Positions 8,929 through 18,228 of a DNA stretch of 64,000 bases are shown here, piece by piece. The DNA is from Chitinophaga sp. (GTDB taxonomy: Bacteria > Bacteroidota > Bacteroidia > Chitinophagales > Chitinophagaceae), in contig NZ_JAGHZS010000003.1 of NCBI RefSeq assembly GCF_017745275.1, forward strand, positions 552,693-616,692, in the 5' to 3' direction. Position 1 is the first letter of the stretch; each line of letters opens with the position of its first letter. A model generated the notes under the pieces. The model was not told where the DNA came from, ran no database searches, and worked only from the letters and a program-made list of their open reading frames with translations. Made by a program: the position numbers and the translations under genes.

Positions 8929-9031
8929 CTTTTAGCCATTAGCTTTTAGCTTTTAGCAAAAATGCAGCGGAGATTAATGTTTATCTCCGCTGCATTTTTG
9001 CTAAAAGCTAATGGCTAATGGCTAAAAGCTA
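8926..9031. repeat. Heptad inverted repeat, element b (type A), spanning stop codon to stop codon
   Basis: The arms are 8926-8974 and 8983-9031 (49 bp each), with an 8-nt loop. The left arm reads TAGC plus modules of the form TTTTAGC or CATTAGC, then GCAGCGGAGAT. The two arms differ only in one 7-bp module (TTTTAGC against CATTAGC). The first three bases are the GAPDH stop and the last three are the stop of the convergent alpha-2-macroglobulin gene. Confidence 0.9.
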
Positions 9032-12000
9032 TTTCACTACTTCCACCCACTTACCTGGCAGGAAGGCATGTATGGTATTATCATACATCGCTTCGCAGGC
9101 AGTAGCCGGCAGGTAGTATCTACCTAGGTAGGCCGCATTCAGCAATACATTGTACGTACGTTTTTTGTTTTCTTCAATGTTGAAGTAAGTATATACCCTG
9201 TCATCACGGATATCCATATACGTAGATGGCGAAGAATGGAAGGCGCTGTCGTTTTCCATTAAGCGGGTATTGAGTATTTCCCAGCCTGACGGGAAGATCT
9301 GCGACAATGCCATTTGCTCATAGTAGCCGCGTTTACCCGGATTAGTAATGGTAACGGTGGCCATGAAGTCGCTGCCCTGTTTGAGGGTGGCTGGATCGAG
9401 CGGTTTACCATCGCGGGTGCTGTAATTCACCTGCATACCTAATATTTCCGGATTATTGGTAGCTACCGGTTCCTGGCCTGCATCGGGTTGTCCTTGCAGG
9501 ATGAGGCGCACATACAACACGTTTTGTCCGTTGTTCTGGATGCTGACGTTGCCTGCATTACTGTTAAAGCTAACAGGAATCTGCGTAACAAACGATTGGC
9601 CATTTACGTTGCCTTTAACGCCATTCAGTGTATAGCTAAAGTTCATTTTGCTGCCACCTTTATTGTTGCCACAGTATTTGGCGATGGCAATCAAAGCATA
9701 CGCAGTAGTTTGTGTACTGTACCACTGGTCGTTTTGTGATAACTGCGCGGCAATTTGTTTCACCAGTTCGTTGGCGCGATTGCGTTGTCCGAGGATGGTA
9801 ATAGTTTCCAGTATCATGGCCTTATCGCGCAGATCGGAACCAAAGGTACCGCCTAACTGCGTGTATGGTTTCACTTCAGTAGCCAGGTTTTGCACCAGTG
9901 AATTCGCTACTTCCGGTTGACCGGAAAGTTTATAAGCCGCTGCCAGTCGCCATTTGGCGGGGACCGACAAATACTTGAATTCTTTCAACCGGTTCATAGC
10001 GCCTAATTCCGGCGATTTGGCCAATGCCAGCAGGTACAGGCGATAGGCCTGGGTAAGATCGCCGCCATAGAAGTTGAGGGTGTTTGGTGCCCAGGTTCCT
10101 GCTTTATTACGCTGGAATTTCTTCCACTGATCCAGTAATCCCGGTGGCAGTGTATAACCCTGTGCCTGTGCTTCTATGAGGAAATGCCCGCCATAGTTGG
10201 TACCCCACTCATCGGAGTTACCGCCGCCCGGCCAGTAGCTGAAGCCACCGTCGGAAGTCTGGAAGCTCTTGAGGCGATTGATACCAGCTTTTACATTGCG
10301 GTCAATTTCTGCCAGTTGGCTCTGTTTCACATCCATCAGTTGATTCAGCACCAATTGCGGGAATACACCGGAAGTAGTTTGCTCTATACATCCATGCGGA
10401 TATTCAATGAGGAAGCGTAAGCGTTTGCCCAGGTTCAATGATGGAATGGTAGATACTTCCAGCGTACCGCTGTTGGTACCTGCCATGCCCACGGGGCTGT
10501 AAGCGGATTCCCAGCTTCTATTAGCCTCCAGTGTATTTTCAATGATGTTGGTAATTACCGGGTTCGGGTTGCGCACATTGAGTTCTATGTCTTCTTCTGC
10601 TTTTTCAGCGCCACTGGTGGCCACTACCTTTATTTTAGCAACGCCTGTTTGTGGTCTTACTTTTACATCGAAGTATACCAGTTGTTCTCCCGGTTGAGAG
10701 AAGGTCACGGTTTTAGTTCGTTCTCCTACTATTTCCAGCAGCGGGCTGGTGCTGATCGTTACGTTAGCGCTGCGGATATTGGGTTCCAGACCAAATACGG
10801 TTACCGGTACCTGGATGGTTTCTGATGGTCCAAGTACACGCGGTGCGGTGGTTAGCAGCATCAGTGGTTTCTTCACGGCTACTGCTTTTTCCGCAAAGCC
10901 GTAAGCGCCATCCTGGCCCGCTACTACCATGGCTTTTATAGAACCGATATAAGGAGGCAGTTTGAATTTATGGGTTTGTTTTTGTCCTGATTTCAGGTAG
11001 AAAGGTCCCATGTATTTTACCACGGGCTTAAAGCGATTGGCCTTAGCGCTACCGGCGTTTTTATCCAGTCCTTCGTCACCACCAATGCTGAGGATACGAT
11101 CCATATCAGCACCCCAGGCGCCAATCACGAAATCATAAAGATCCCATGTTTTTACACCCAACGCTTCTCTTGCATAGAAGGAGCTATGCGGATCCGGAGT
11201 TTTAAAGCGGGTAAGATCCAACAAACCTTCATCCACGATGGCGATGGTATACGTCATCGGTTTACCGTTGCTTTCGCTCACGGCAATGCTGGCTTCAGTT
11301 TCCGGCTTCAGCTTATCGGCCATAGTGATCACCGGTTTAAGAATAGTACCAGGATCTTCTACGGAAACAGGAATGGTCCCATACATACGGATTGGTAAGT
11401 CGTTGAGGGTTTGCGCATGTTTTTGCAGCAAACTAACGTTCACGTATATATTAGGCGTCATGTTTTTCTCCGCCTTGAATTTGAAGGTGGTCTGTCCTTG
11501 TTTGGTGGTGATCCAGTAAGTCTTCAGTACTTTGCTGCCGGATTCGATGCTTACCAGTCCGCGTCCGCCTTCACTGCTCGGGATAGTGAGGGTAATGTCA
11601 TCGCCGGTTTTGTATTGTTGTTTATCTGATGTGAATACCAGCATGGAGGCTTCTGCAGGATTTTCTTTCTGCATTCTTTCTGCCCATCCCGGCCAGTCGA
11701 TATACACTGATTTACCAGCGGTATGGCCGCTTTGCAGGTCTTTCACTCTTACCAGGTATCTACCCCAGTCCGGAGAGTTTATCCGCAAATTCCATTTGCC
11801 TTTACCGTCCTGCAGGGTCACGGTTTCTTTGCTCAACAGCTGGTTGTAGCTGTCTTGTGTAAAGTTGGAGTAGTCATCGTCGGAACCTTCATCCCACCAC
11901 CATCTCCATTTTACTTTATAGAGTTCTACCTGAACTTCTTTGCTGCCCCTGGTCAGGTTACCGTTGCCGTCTACATCTACCAGGTCAACGGTATGCGCCT

Positions 12001-14614
12001 GATCGGTGAGTAGCATACCGGTGGTACGGTCACCTTTCGGTATGCGTAGGCCGGCATAGGAAGTAAATGGATTATAAGGCATGGAGAAGTGGTCGATACT
12101 GAAATCGCCGCCAGGTTCAAATACTTTTACTTCGAAATTGGCTTTGAGTTGCCCTGGTGCTATCTTACCCAGTTGGAGCTCGGCATTCACCGGTGCGGTA
12201 CCATTTTCATTGAGTGGTCCTTCGAAAATGGTTTTATTTTCTGCATCAAAATGTGTTACCGGATCATCAAATGAGAAGTCCGTAAAGTTTTTGAAGCTGG
12301 TAGTGCTTTGTACCAATGATACATCTACCTTGGCTTTGAGGTGTTGGGCGGTAGCGCCAAACAGCCACATAGCAGAGAGGGTACCGGTAGAGCCGCCTTT
12401 TGACAGGGAAACGTTATTGCCAAAATCCATTTTTATTTTAAGACGGTTAGGCTTCACGGTTTCTATGCGCACATTTTTCTGGAAGGTGGCGCCGCCTACT
12501 TTTACTTTTGCCACCCAGCTACCGGTAGGATCATCCGGTTGCGTGGCAGTAGCAAAGCTGTAGAAGCCATTGAGTCCTTCATGTTGATTAATGCGTTTAT
12601 ATAGTTGTCCTTTAGGATTGTATAACTCCATGGTTACCGGGTGATCGGCAGGGAGTTTGGCTCCTTTGTCTTCCAGTATAAAGGTGAGATAAACAGAGTC
12701 GCCGGGGCGCCATACGCCACGTTCTCCATAGAGGAAGCCTTTGATACCGTTTTGTACTTCTTCTCCTTTTACGTCGAAGCGGCTTAATGGCAGGGAGCTT
12801 CCGTCGTCCAGTTTGAGGTAGCCCCTTTCATTTTCTTTTTTGGCGATGAGCAGGTAAGGTTTGCGCTTCAGGTCAAAGGAAGCCATGCCTTCTCCATCAC
12901 TTTTGGTTTTATAGATCACCTGGTTCTGATAGTCGAGCAGTTCCAGTTCCACGCCTATCATGGGTTTGGTATCGCGTATATCTGTTACCGCTACTATCAT
13001 GCTGTTATCGTTTCCTCTTTTGGCAATCAGGCCAATATTGGAAGCAATGATATTACGGGAAGCCCATTTGTCTTTGCTATAGTAAGAGTTAGAGCAAACG
13101 TCGTTACGGCGGTCCCAGTTATAGCCATAAACATAGTAGTTGTCGTACCGTTGCCAGAAGGAATCATCTTCATCAATTTTATCGTTGCCGTAATATTCAC
13201 TTTCATCCACTTCATCTTCATAACCGGATGAAGATTTGTCGCCGGTGATGTCTGCAGCGCAGCCGACCAGGGCATACGCTTTCCGGAAGCCAATGGTGAT
13301 GCGGTAAATAGCACCTGGTTCCGTACGGAGCATTTTGTCGAGGTCGAGGAAGAAACGGTTTTTCTTATGAAGGTTCACCGATTTATCTACATCGAGGCGA
13401 ATAGTTTTCTCGACTACGGGCTTGCCTACACGACGTAATTCTTCACTGCCGTCGAGGTTATTGCGTTGCAGGTATTGTGGTACATTGTTTTCATAAATTT
13501 TGATGATGGTCACGTCTACCGCGTTGAGGTTCACGGCTTCAAACGGCATCACCAGTTTATTGCTTTCCGGCAGGATCACGCCTTTGCCGGGAATGCTGAC
13601 AGAAGGAAGTGTATTTTCAAAGTTCACGTTGGCGCTGAAAGATTTACCCAGGCGTTTATCTGTGATGTTTATAACAGCTTCGTTGATCAGTACATTATAG
13701 TTTCCTTCCATCCTGGTGGGTGTATACACACTTACTTCGCTACCATCAATAGTGTAGCGCAGATCGCTTTGGCCGCTGATGCCAATGAGTCCTTCCAGGG
13801 TTTGAGCCATGCTTACCGGATCGGAGAACTGTACCAGCAGGTGTTGTTCCGGATCTGCCATGGCTTTTACATCTAATACTTTGAAGTCGCCGACGGCAGG
13901 CACTTCGATGGTGGTTTTGCCGTTATTGTCTACTTTCAGCGGGGTGCCATTCCAGTTGAGTTCCAGGTTGCGGCCAATATTAGCGCGGGCTATATTGGCA
14001 ATCGTGAAGCGGGACGTGCGTTCGGTAGCGTTGTGTTGCCAGGTGACGGGCAGGCTTTTACCGCCATATTGGGCAGTAAGTACTTTTTCAATGGCCTGCG
14101 GATCTTCTACGTCGGCAGTATATATGGCGCCGGTGCAGGTCATGCGGTCCAGGGTATTGTTGCTGCTGGCTTTCAGCCCAAAATTCTCAATGGAAAAAGA
14201 GGGCTTGATAATCTTGAATTCAAAATCAAAAGACTTCAGTTCCTTAGGAACATCGATGATTTTCCCCAGCTTAAAGTTGGCCTGGTAGGTTTTGCCAGGT
14301 TGCAGGTTTTCGTCTGGTCGGAATTCAATAGTGGTTGCATCAATCCAGTACGATTTACCCTTGATAGCGGGAGAGAACTCAAATACTTCTTTGTCCAGGG
14401 TTTCGTTCTGAGTGTGTGTAACATTTGTTTGTCCGGTCAGGTGAATCCGGATAGCACTTTGTTTGGAAATGATACCAGCGGTGTATGCTTCAATATACCG
14501 GGCAAATTCCGGATTCATTTCTTTTCGGGTGGTACGGCAACCACTGACAATCAACAGGGAGGCCATGAAAAGAAATAAGGCTGCTACAACAGTTAGCCGT
14601 TTTAATGGGTGCAT
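9029..14614 (-). CDS. Alpha-2-macroglobulin family lipoprotein
   Basis: A very large periplasmic lipoprotein of 1861 residues. The signal peptide ends in the lipobox LIVSGC with acylated Cys26. Repeated beta-sandwich MG domains fill the first 1100 or so residues. A bait-like and complement-like half follows, with the thioester motif GCIEQ at about residue 1409, the CxEQ pattern of bacterial alpha-2-macroglobulins. An alpha-helical TED region (FQTSDGGFSYWPGGG) and a C-terminal receptor-like MG domain complete it. The family is thought to trap proteases that enter the periplasm, working beside PBP1C to protect cell-wall repair. Here pbpC is separated from it by the block 3049-8928. The stop codon lies in inverted repeat b. 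Confidence 0.93.
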   Translation of the reverse strand: MHPLKRLTVVAALFLFMASLLIVSGCRTTRKEMNPEFARYIEAYTAGIISKQSAIRIHLTGQTNVTHTQNETLDKEVFEFSPAIKGKSYWIDATTIEFRPDENLQPGKTYQANFKLGKIIDVPKELKSFDFEFKIIKPSFSIENFGLKASSNNTLDRMTCTGAIYTADVEDPQAIEKVLTAQYGGKSLPVTWQHNATERTSRFTIANIARANIGRNLELNWNGTPLKVDNNGKTTIEVPAVGDFKVLDVKAMADPEQHLLVQFSDPVSMAQTLEGLIGISGQSDLRYTIDGSEVSVYTPTRMEGNYNVLINEAVINITDKRLGKSFSANVNFENTLPSVSIPGKGVILPESNKLVMPFEAVNLNAVDVTIIKIYENNVPQYLQRNNLDGSEELRRVGKPVVEKTIRLDVDKSVNLHKKNRFFLDLDKMLRTEPGAIYRITIGFRKAYALVGCAADITGDKSSSGYEDEVDESEYYGNDKIDEDDSFWQRYDNYYVYGYNWDRRNDVCSNSYYSKDKWASRNIIASNIGLIAKRGNDNSMIVAVTDIRDTKPMIGVELELLDYQNQVIYKTKSDGEGMASFDLKRKPYLLIAKKENERGYLKLDDGSSLPLSRFDVKGEEVQNGIKGFLYGERGVWRPGDSVYLTFILEDKGAKLPADHPVTMELYNPKGQLYKRINQHEGLNGFYSFATATQPDDPTGSWVAKVKVGGATFQKNVRIETVKPNRLKIKMDFGNNVSLSKGGSTGTLSAMWLFGATAQHLKAKVDVSLVQSTTSFKNFTDFSFDDPVTHFDAENKTIFEGPLNENGTAPVNAELQLGKIAPGQLKANFEVKVFEPGGDFSIDHFSMPYNPFTSYAGLRIPKGDRTTGMLLTDQAHTVDLVDVDGNGNLTRGSKEVQVELYKVKWRWWWDEGSDDDYSNFTQDSYNQLLSKETVTLQDGKGKWNLRINSPDWGRYLVRVKDLQSGHTAGKSVYIDWPGWAERMQKENPAEASMLVFTSDKQQYKTGDDITLTIPSSEGGRGLVSIESGSKVLKTYWITTKQGQTTFKFKAEKNMTPNIYVNVSLLQKHAQTLNDLPIRMYGTIPVSVEDPGTILKPVITMADKLKPETEASIAVSESNGKPMTYTIAIVDEGLLDLTRFKTPDPHSSFYAREALGVKTWDLYDFVIGAWGADMDRILSIGGDEGLDKNAGSAKANRFKPVVKYMGPFYLKSGQKQTHKFKLPPYIGSIKAMVVAGQDGAYGFAEKAVAVKKPLMLLTTAPRVLGPSETIQVPVTVFGLEPNIRSANVTISTSPLLEIVGERTKTVTFSQPGEQLVYFDVKVRPQTGVAKIKVVATSGAEKAEEDIELNVRNPNPVITNIIENTLEANRSWESAYSPVGMAGTNSGTLEVSTIPSLNLGKRLRFLIEYPHGCIEQTTSGVFPQLVLNQLMDVKQSQLAEIDRNVKAGINRLKSFQTSDGGFSYWPGGGNSDEWGTNYGGHFLIEAQAQGYTLPPGLLDQWKKFQRNKAGTWAPNTLNFYGGDLTQAYRLYLLALAKSPELGAMNRLKEFKYLSVPAKWRLAAAYKLSGQPEVANSLVQNLATEVKPYTQLGGTFGSDLRDKAMILETITILGQRNRANELVKQIAAQLSQNDQWYSTQTTAYALIAIAKYCGNNKGGSKMNFSYTLNGVKGNVNGQSFVTQIPVSFNSNAGNVSIQNNGQNVLYVRLILQGQPDAGQEPVATNNPEILGMQVNYSTRDGKPLDPATLKQGSDFMATVTITNPGKRGYYEQMALSQIFPSGWEILNTRLMENDSAFHSSPSTYMDIRDDRVYTYFNIEENKKRTYNVLLNAAYLGRYYLPATACEAMYDNTIHAFLPGKWVEVVK

Positions 14615-14686
14615 CAGTAAGGATGTTAGGGTGATTAACTATTAGGTGCGAATGTCGGGAAATTTATTGACATGGGGCGTTGGGGC

Positions 14687-14788
14687 AGCTTTTGGCCATT
14701 AGCGGTTAGCTTTTAGCAAAATGCAGCGAAGACCAACATATGATGATCTTCGCTGCATTTTGCTAAAAGCTAAAGGCTGGAAGCTAGT
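14687..14788. repeat. Heptad inverted repeat, element c (type A), outer arms decayed
   Basis: The inner arms 14706-14732 and 14747-14773 are perfectly complementary over 27 bp (core GCAGCGAAGA / TCTTCGCTGC). Outside these the 7-bp modules continue on both sides, but pairing is imperfect. It lies between the 3' end of the twin-ATPase gene and the start of the alpha-2-macroglobulin gene, both leftward, so it is a tandem-gene spacer and not a convergent one. Confidence 0.85.
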
Positions 14789-14793
14789 AACTG

Positions 14794-16284
14794 TTAAACC
14801 ATTTCGCCTTTTTGCAGGCGGATAAACTTATCTACACAATCAGGCAGCTCTTCTTCGTAGTGCGTAACAAAGATCAGCGTAACGGGCATGTGAGCGCACA
14901 GTTGTTCTATAACTTGTTTGAAGTGTATTTTTTGTTGTGCATCCAATCCCTGGCAAGGTTCATCAAAGATTAACAGTGGAGGATTTTTCACCAGGGCGCG
15001 TGCCAGCAAGGTAAGACGCTGGGCGCTTTCAGACACCAGTTTAAAAGGTGCGTTGGCATGTTCGGATATATCGAGTACACTCATCCAGTCGTTGGCAATT
15101 TGCAATTGTTCCGGTGTAGCGGGCCTGGTGCTACCTATCACATCAGAAAACCCGGAGCATACTACTTTGAGGCAGTTATCGCGGGAAGTAAAGTATTGAT
15201 GCAGTTCCGGCGATACAAAGCCAATCTTCTTTTTAATATCCCAGATGCTTTCCCCGCTGCCCCGTTTGCGATCGAACAGCCATAGCTTATTGGCATAGGC
15301 CTGTGGGTTATCGCCGTTGATCAGGCTCAGTAAGGTAGATTTACCGGCACCATTGGGCCCCAGTAGCGCCCATTTGTCGTTGGGTTTTACGGTCCAGTTG
15401 ATGCCATGGAGGATAGTATTTTCGCCATATTTAATATGGATATCTTCCATGCGGACAATCGTTTCAAAGGTATTGCCGGTACTGTTTTGTACCAGGGCGG
15501 CGATCTTGTCTGTTGCCATGGCTGGCAAGGAGGCGGTTACCGGCGCCGGTAACGGCAACTCAAGAAATGCTTCGCGGGTATATTTCCCGGTAATAGTGCC
15601 ATTATCCAGCGTGAGTACATGGGTAATATGATCGGGGATTTCAGTGGGGGTAGTTGCCAGCAAAACGGTGGTACCGGCGGCAATAATTTCATTGATCATG
15701 TGGCTGAAATCTTTGCGGGCTTGCACATCCAGGCCGATGTAAGGATTATCCAGCATCAGCAGTTGTGGTTGTTGCAGGAGCGCGCGGGCGATCATTACGC
15801 GTCGGGTTTCGCCGTTGGATAATTTAATGAGCCGCTTTTCGAGCAGGGGCTCAATGCGCAACGCCTTTACCAACGAGGGCACGGTATTGATTTCCAGGTA
15901 TTCCATCACTGTAGGTGAATTATCGGCATCCATGCTATTGAAGCGTTGCTGATAATAGAAGTCGGTGGTAGTATTGGAAAGGTTCCGGAAAGTATGGTGG
16001 TGCCCTACCATGCTGATCAGGTTGCGGTAGTTGAACCAGGGATCCGTGATGGTGTGGTGGCTGCAATAATCGTCATAAAAATGGTAATGAATGCTACCAT
16101 TAATGATATTGAATTTACCAAGTATCGTATTTAGCAGGGCGGTTTTACCAGCGCCACTGGGGCCGGTAATGGCCCATTGCTCTCCTTTGTTGATCTGCCA
16201 GCTAAGGGTATCGAATAATGTTTTGTCGAGGTACCTTACGGTGATATGTTCCATGGAGAGGAACGGCGTTTGCTTGTCTGTCAT
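14794..16284 (-). CDS. ModF-like protein with two ABC ATPase domains
   Basis: About 496 residues with two ABC nucleotide-binding domains and no membrane segments. Domain 1 has Walker A GPSGAGKT, signature LSNGETRR and Walker B LLMLDNP. Domain 2 has Walker A GPNGAGKS and Walker B LLIFDEP, but its signature reads VSESAQR, a poor match to LSGGQ, so its ATPase cycle may be asymmetric. The layout resembles E. coli ModF; no transporter subunit or molybdate gene is adjacent, so a transport role is not supported by context. The ATG at 16284 is used; the upstream in-frame candidate at 16293 is GTG and adds only three residues. Confidence 0.8.
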   Translation of the reverse strand: MTDKQTPFLSMEHITVRYLDKTLFDTLSWQINKGEQWAITGPSGAGKTALLNTILGKFNIINGSIHYHFYDDYCSHHTITDPWFNYRNLISMVGHHHTFRNLSNTTTDFYYQQRFNSMDADNSPTVMEYLEINTVPSLVKALRIEPLLEKRLIKLSNGETRRVMIARALLQQPQLLMLDNPYIGLDVQARKDFSHMINEIIAAGTTVLLATTPTEIPDHITHVLTLDNGTITGKYTREAFLELPLPAPVTASLPAMATDKIAALVQNSTGNTFETIVRMEDIHIKYGENTILHGINWTVKPNDKWALLGPNGAGKSTLLSLINGDNPQAYANKLWLFDRKRGSGESIWDIKKKIGFVSPELHQYFTSRDNCLKVVCSGFSDVIGSTRPATPEQLQIANDWMSVLDISEHANAPFKLVSESAQRLTLLARALVKNPPLLIFDEPCQGLDAQQKIHFKQVIEQLCAHMPVTLIFVTHYEEELPDCVDKFIRLQKGEMV

Positions 16285-16376
16285 GGTTTGCACGATTGGG
16301 CTAAATATTCGTCTGTCGGCATAAAAATAATAGTATTATTGAAAGCATCCAGTAAATTTATATGCAAATTGAGGGT

Positions 16377-16820
16377 ATGATTTGGAAGATAAAAACCTTT
16401 GAGGAACTAACCGTAGCAGAGCTCTATGCCATTTTGCGTTTGAGAAGCGAAGTATTTATTATAGAGCAAAATTGCGCTTACCAGGATTTGGATAATACTG
16501 ATCAGAAAGCGCTGCATTTCATGGGAACAGATGAGCAGGGACAGTTGCTGGCTTATACCCGTCTTTTTGCGCCGGGTATCAAGTACACAGAGGCTTCTAT
16601 TGGTCGTGTGGTGACTTCCCCGCTGGCACGTGGCAAAGGTGCAGGCCGGGAGCTGATGGAGCGTTCTATACTGGCGTTGCAGGAGCATTATGGCAAGGTG
16701 CCTATAAAAATAGGTGCGCAGCAATATTTACAGCGGTTTTATACATCCCTGGGCTTTGAGCAAACCAGTGATACTTACCTGGAAGATGGGATTCCGCATA
16801 TTGAGATGTTGAGGAGCTGA
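16377..16820 (+). CDS. GNAT family N-acetyltransferase, ElaA type
   Basis: A small acetyltransferase of about 147 residues. The ElaA signature is clear: LTVAELYAILRLRSEVFIIEQNCAY, then the acetyl-CoA binding loop IGRVVTSPLARGKGAGRELM, and IGAQQYLQRFYTSLGFEQTSD near the C-terminus. The ATG at 16377 is preceded by GAGG; the earlier in-frame ATG at 16362 would add five residues. The acceptor substrate of ElaA proteins is unknown. The TGA stop lies inside the left arm of inverted repeat d. Confidence 0.88.
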   Translation: MIWKIKTFEELTVAELYAILRLRSEVFIIEQNCAYQDLDNTDQKALHFMGTDEQGQLLAYTRLFAPGIKYTEASIGRVVTSPLARGKGAGRELMERSILALQEHYGKVPIKIGAQQYLQRFYTSLGFEQTSDTYLEDGIPHIEMLRS

Positions 16821-16928
16821 AAGCATAAAGCGGAAAGCATAAAGCTATTATAGCGAATGATGAGAGCGGATATTCGCTTTAATCATTCGCTATAATAGCT
16901 TTATGCTTTCCGCTTTATGCTTTCAGCT
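16815..16928. repeat. Heptad inverted repeat, element d (type B), perfect 47-bp arms
   Basis: The arms 16815-16861 and 16882-16928 are perfectly complementary over 47 bp, with a 20-nt loop. The left arm is built of modules TGAAAGC, ATAAAGC, GGAAAGC, ATAAAGC followed by TATTATAGCGAATGAT. The loop holds a second, smaller AGCG/CGCT pair. It contains the stop codon of the GNAT gene, and the right arm ends on the first base of the stop codon of the convergent DUF6048 gene. Confidence 0.92.
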
Positions 16929-17758
16929 TATCTTTTCGGTATTTTTTTCTGTTTAACCTCCACCCGGGGAGCATGTTCTTTCAGGCGATAGAAAGGAATC
17001 ACGTAAGAAACGGTGTATTGCACATCAAATACGGATCGCTTGGAACCATTTCCAAAGCCAGGAATCACGAGTGGGGTGAAGTCGGTTGTTTTTACATTGT
17101 TGATGAGAATACGTTCGCGGATATTCCAGCCCATGAAGAAGTTCTTCAGTACTTCTGCTTTCATCCCTACTACCAGCTCCACCCAGTGTGCGTTTACATT
17201 TGTTTTAGGAACGCTGCCGGTCAGCTGATCGCCCCAATAGGAGCTTTTCATTTTGTAGGTAGGCACTTCGTAGGAGAAGTGAGAGAATCCGTAACGGATC
17301 CCGCCATAGAACATATTTTTCTCTGTTGGATATTGTCTTTTCAGGAAGTTATAGTCTACTCCTGCTGTTATAAACATACCATTGCCTTTGTAAGTGTAGT
17401 TGCTGTCTTTATAAGGAGTGTTGGTGTATCCTAATTCAACGGCAGCATATAAATTACTGTTGATGCGGGCATCTGCAACGATGGTTACTTCTTTACGGTA
17501 TGGATAGTAGATGGCAGAAACGATACGGCTCAAATCCACGCCTATACGTAAACCACCCGGAATGTACCAGGAGCTGTCTTTAATGGGAGTAATTACTTTA
17601 TGTGCAGAGTCCACCACCATTTTATGGGTGGTATCTGCTTTTATGCTTTTGTGCAGGGTATCCGTTTTAACGGCTGCCGGCTTATTTTGAGCAACAGCAG
17701 CAACAGTAAAGAGAATACTACTGACTGACAAGGAAATATAATAGAAGATGCGTGTCAT
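16928..17758 (-). CDS. DUF6048-like outer-membrane beta-barrel protein
   Basis: A 276-residue exported protein. The signal peptide is at 1-23 (ending VAAVAQ) and is followed by a low-complexity stretch rich in Asp, Thr, His and Lys (repeated DTLHKSIKADTTHKM-like units). The rest is alternating beta-strand sequence with aromatic ends (GLRIGVDLSRIVSAIYYPY, ITAGVDYNFLK, YYGG-type turns), typical of a small outer-membrane barrel. I recognise it as resembling DUF6048 proteins; the function is unknown. Its start overlaps the end of the DUF6452 gene by 41 nt, and the two usually travel together, so they are translationally coupled partners. Confidence 0.75.
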   Translation of the reverse strand: MTRIFYYISLSVSSILFTVAAVAQNKPAAVKTDTLHKSIKADTTHKMVVDSAHKVITPIKDSSWYIPGGLRIGVDLSRIVSAIYYPYRKEVTIVADARINSNLYAAVELGYTNTPYKDSNYTYKGNGMFITAGVDYNFLKRQYPTEKNMFYGGIRYGFSHFSYEVPTYKMKSSYWGDQLTGSVPKTNVNAHWVELVVGMKAEVLKNFFMGWNIRERILINNVKTTDFTPLVIPGFGNGSKRSVFDVQYTVSYVIPFYRLKEHAPRVEVKQKKIPKR

Positions 17759-18203
17759 TGCTGCTGGTTACGGACTTATTATTAATCTGAATATACCCGA
17801 TGGTATGTTTGGTTGTAAGAACGGTATCCAGGTTGAAGTAGGTACCAAATCCACAACCCGGAGAGATGAAATGTTTTACACGCGAATACTTGAAAGTGAG
17901 GGTATCCGCTACTGCAGTAGAATCTACCTTCAGGTAAAACTTGCTGCTATCTGATACAGGAGAAAGAGGAAAGAATATATCAGACGCCGGTTGTTTCCTG
18001 TAAAGCGAATCCTTTGTCAGGGCATATGCCGTTACCTTAGGCATAACGGTATCCCTGATAAATGCGCCATTGGCGCTATCGCGCTTAAAGTGGATATGCA
18101 GATCATTGCGCAATGTTTGATCGCATACTTTGGTTTCATTTTCGCAGGCAATGATGCCGGCGAAAATGAAACCTGTGAGTAATATCTGGTAAATCCTTTT
18201 CAT
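17718..18203 (-). CDS. DUF6452-like lipoprotein
   Basis: About 161 residues. The ATG at 18203 gives a good lipoprotein signal (MKRIYQILLTGFIFAGIIAC) with the acylated Cys at residue 20; the longer frame start at 18224 spoils it. The mature part contains VCDQTLRNDLHIHFKRD and SPGCGFGTYFNLDTV, with paired cysteines. The family is restricted to Bacteroidota and has no known function. It starts 25 nt after the uvrA stop and runs into the DUF6048 gene, so uvrA-DUF6452-DUF6048 may form one transcript. Confidence 0.75.
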   Translation of the reverse strand: MKRIYQILLTGFIFAGIIACENETKVCDQTLRNDLHIHFKRDSANGAFIRDTVMPKVTAYALTKDSLYRKQPASDIFFPLSPVSDSSKFYLKVDSTAVADTLTFKYSRVKHFISPGCGFGTYFNLDTVLTTKHTIGYIQINNKSVTSSNDTHLLLYFLVSQ

Positions 18204-18228
18204 TGATTGCTTACAAGTTGGCAAGATA

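Noticed and set aside
13466..14578. Long open frames antisense to the alpha-2-macroglobulin gene
   Set aside because: They have no recognisable domains and mirror the codon pattern of the opposite strand; the leftward frame is clearly the gene.
17718..17758. Frameshift joining the DUF6452 and DUF6048 genes
   Set aside because: Each frame has its own intact signal sequence, so a genuine 41-nt overlap of two genes is the better explanation.
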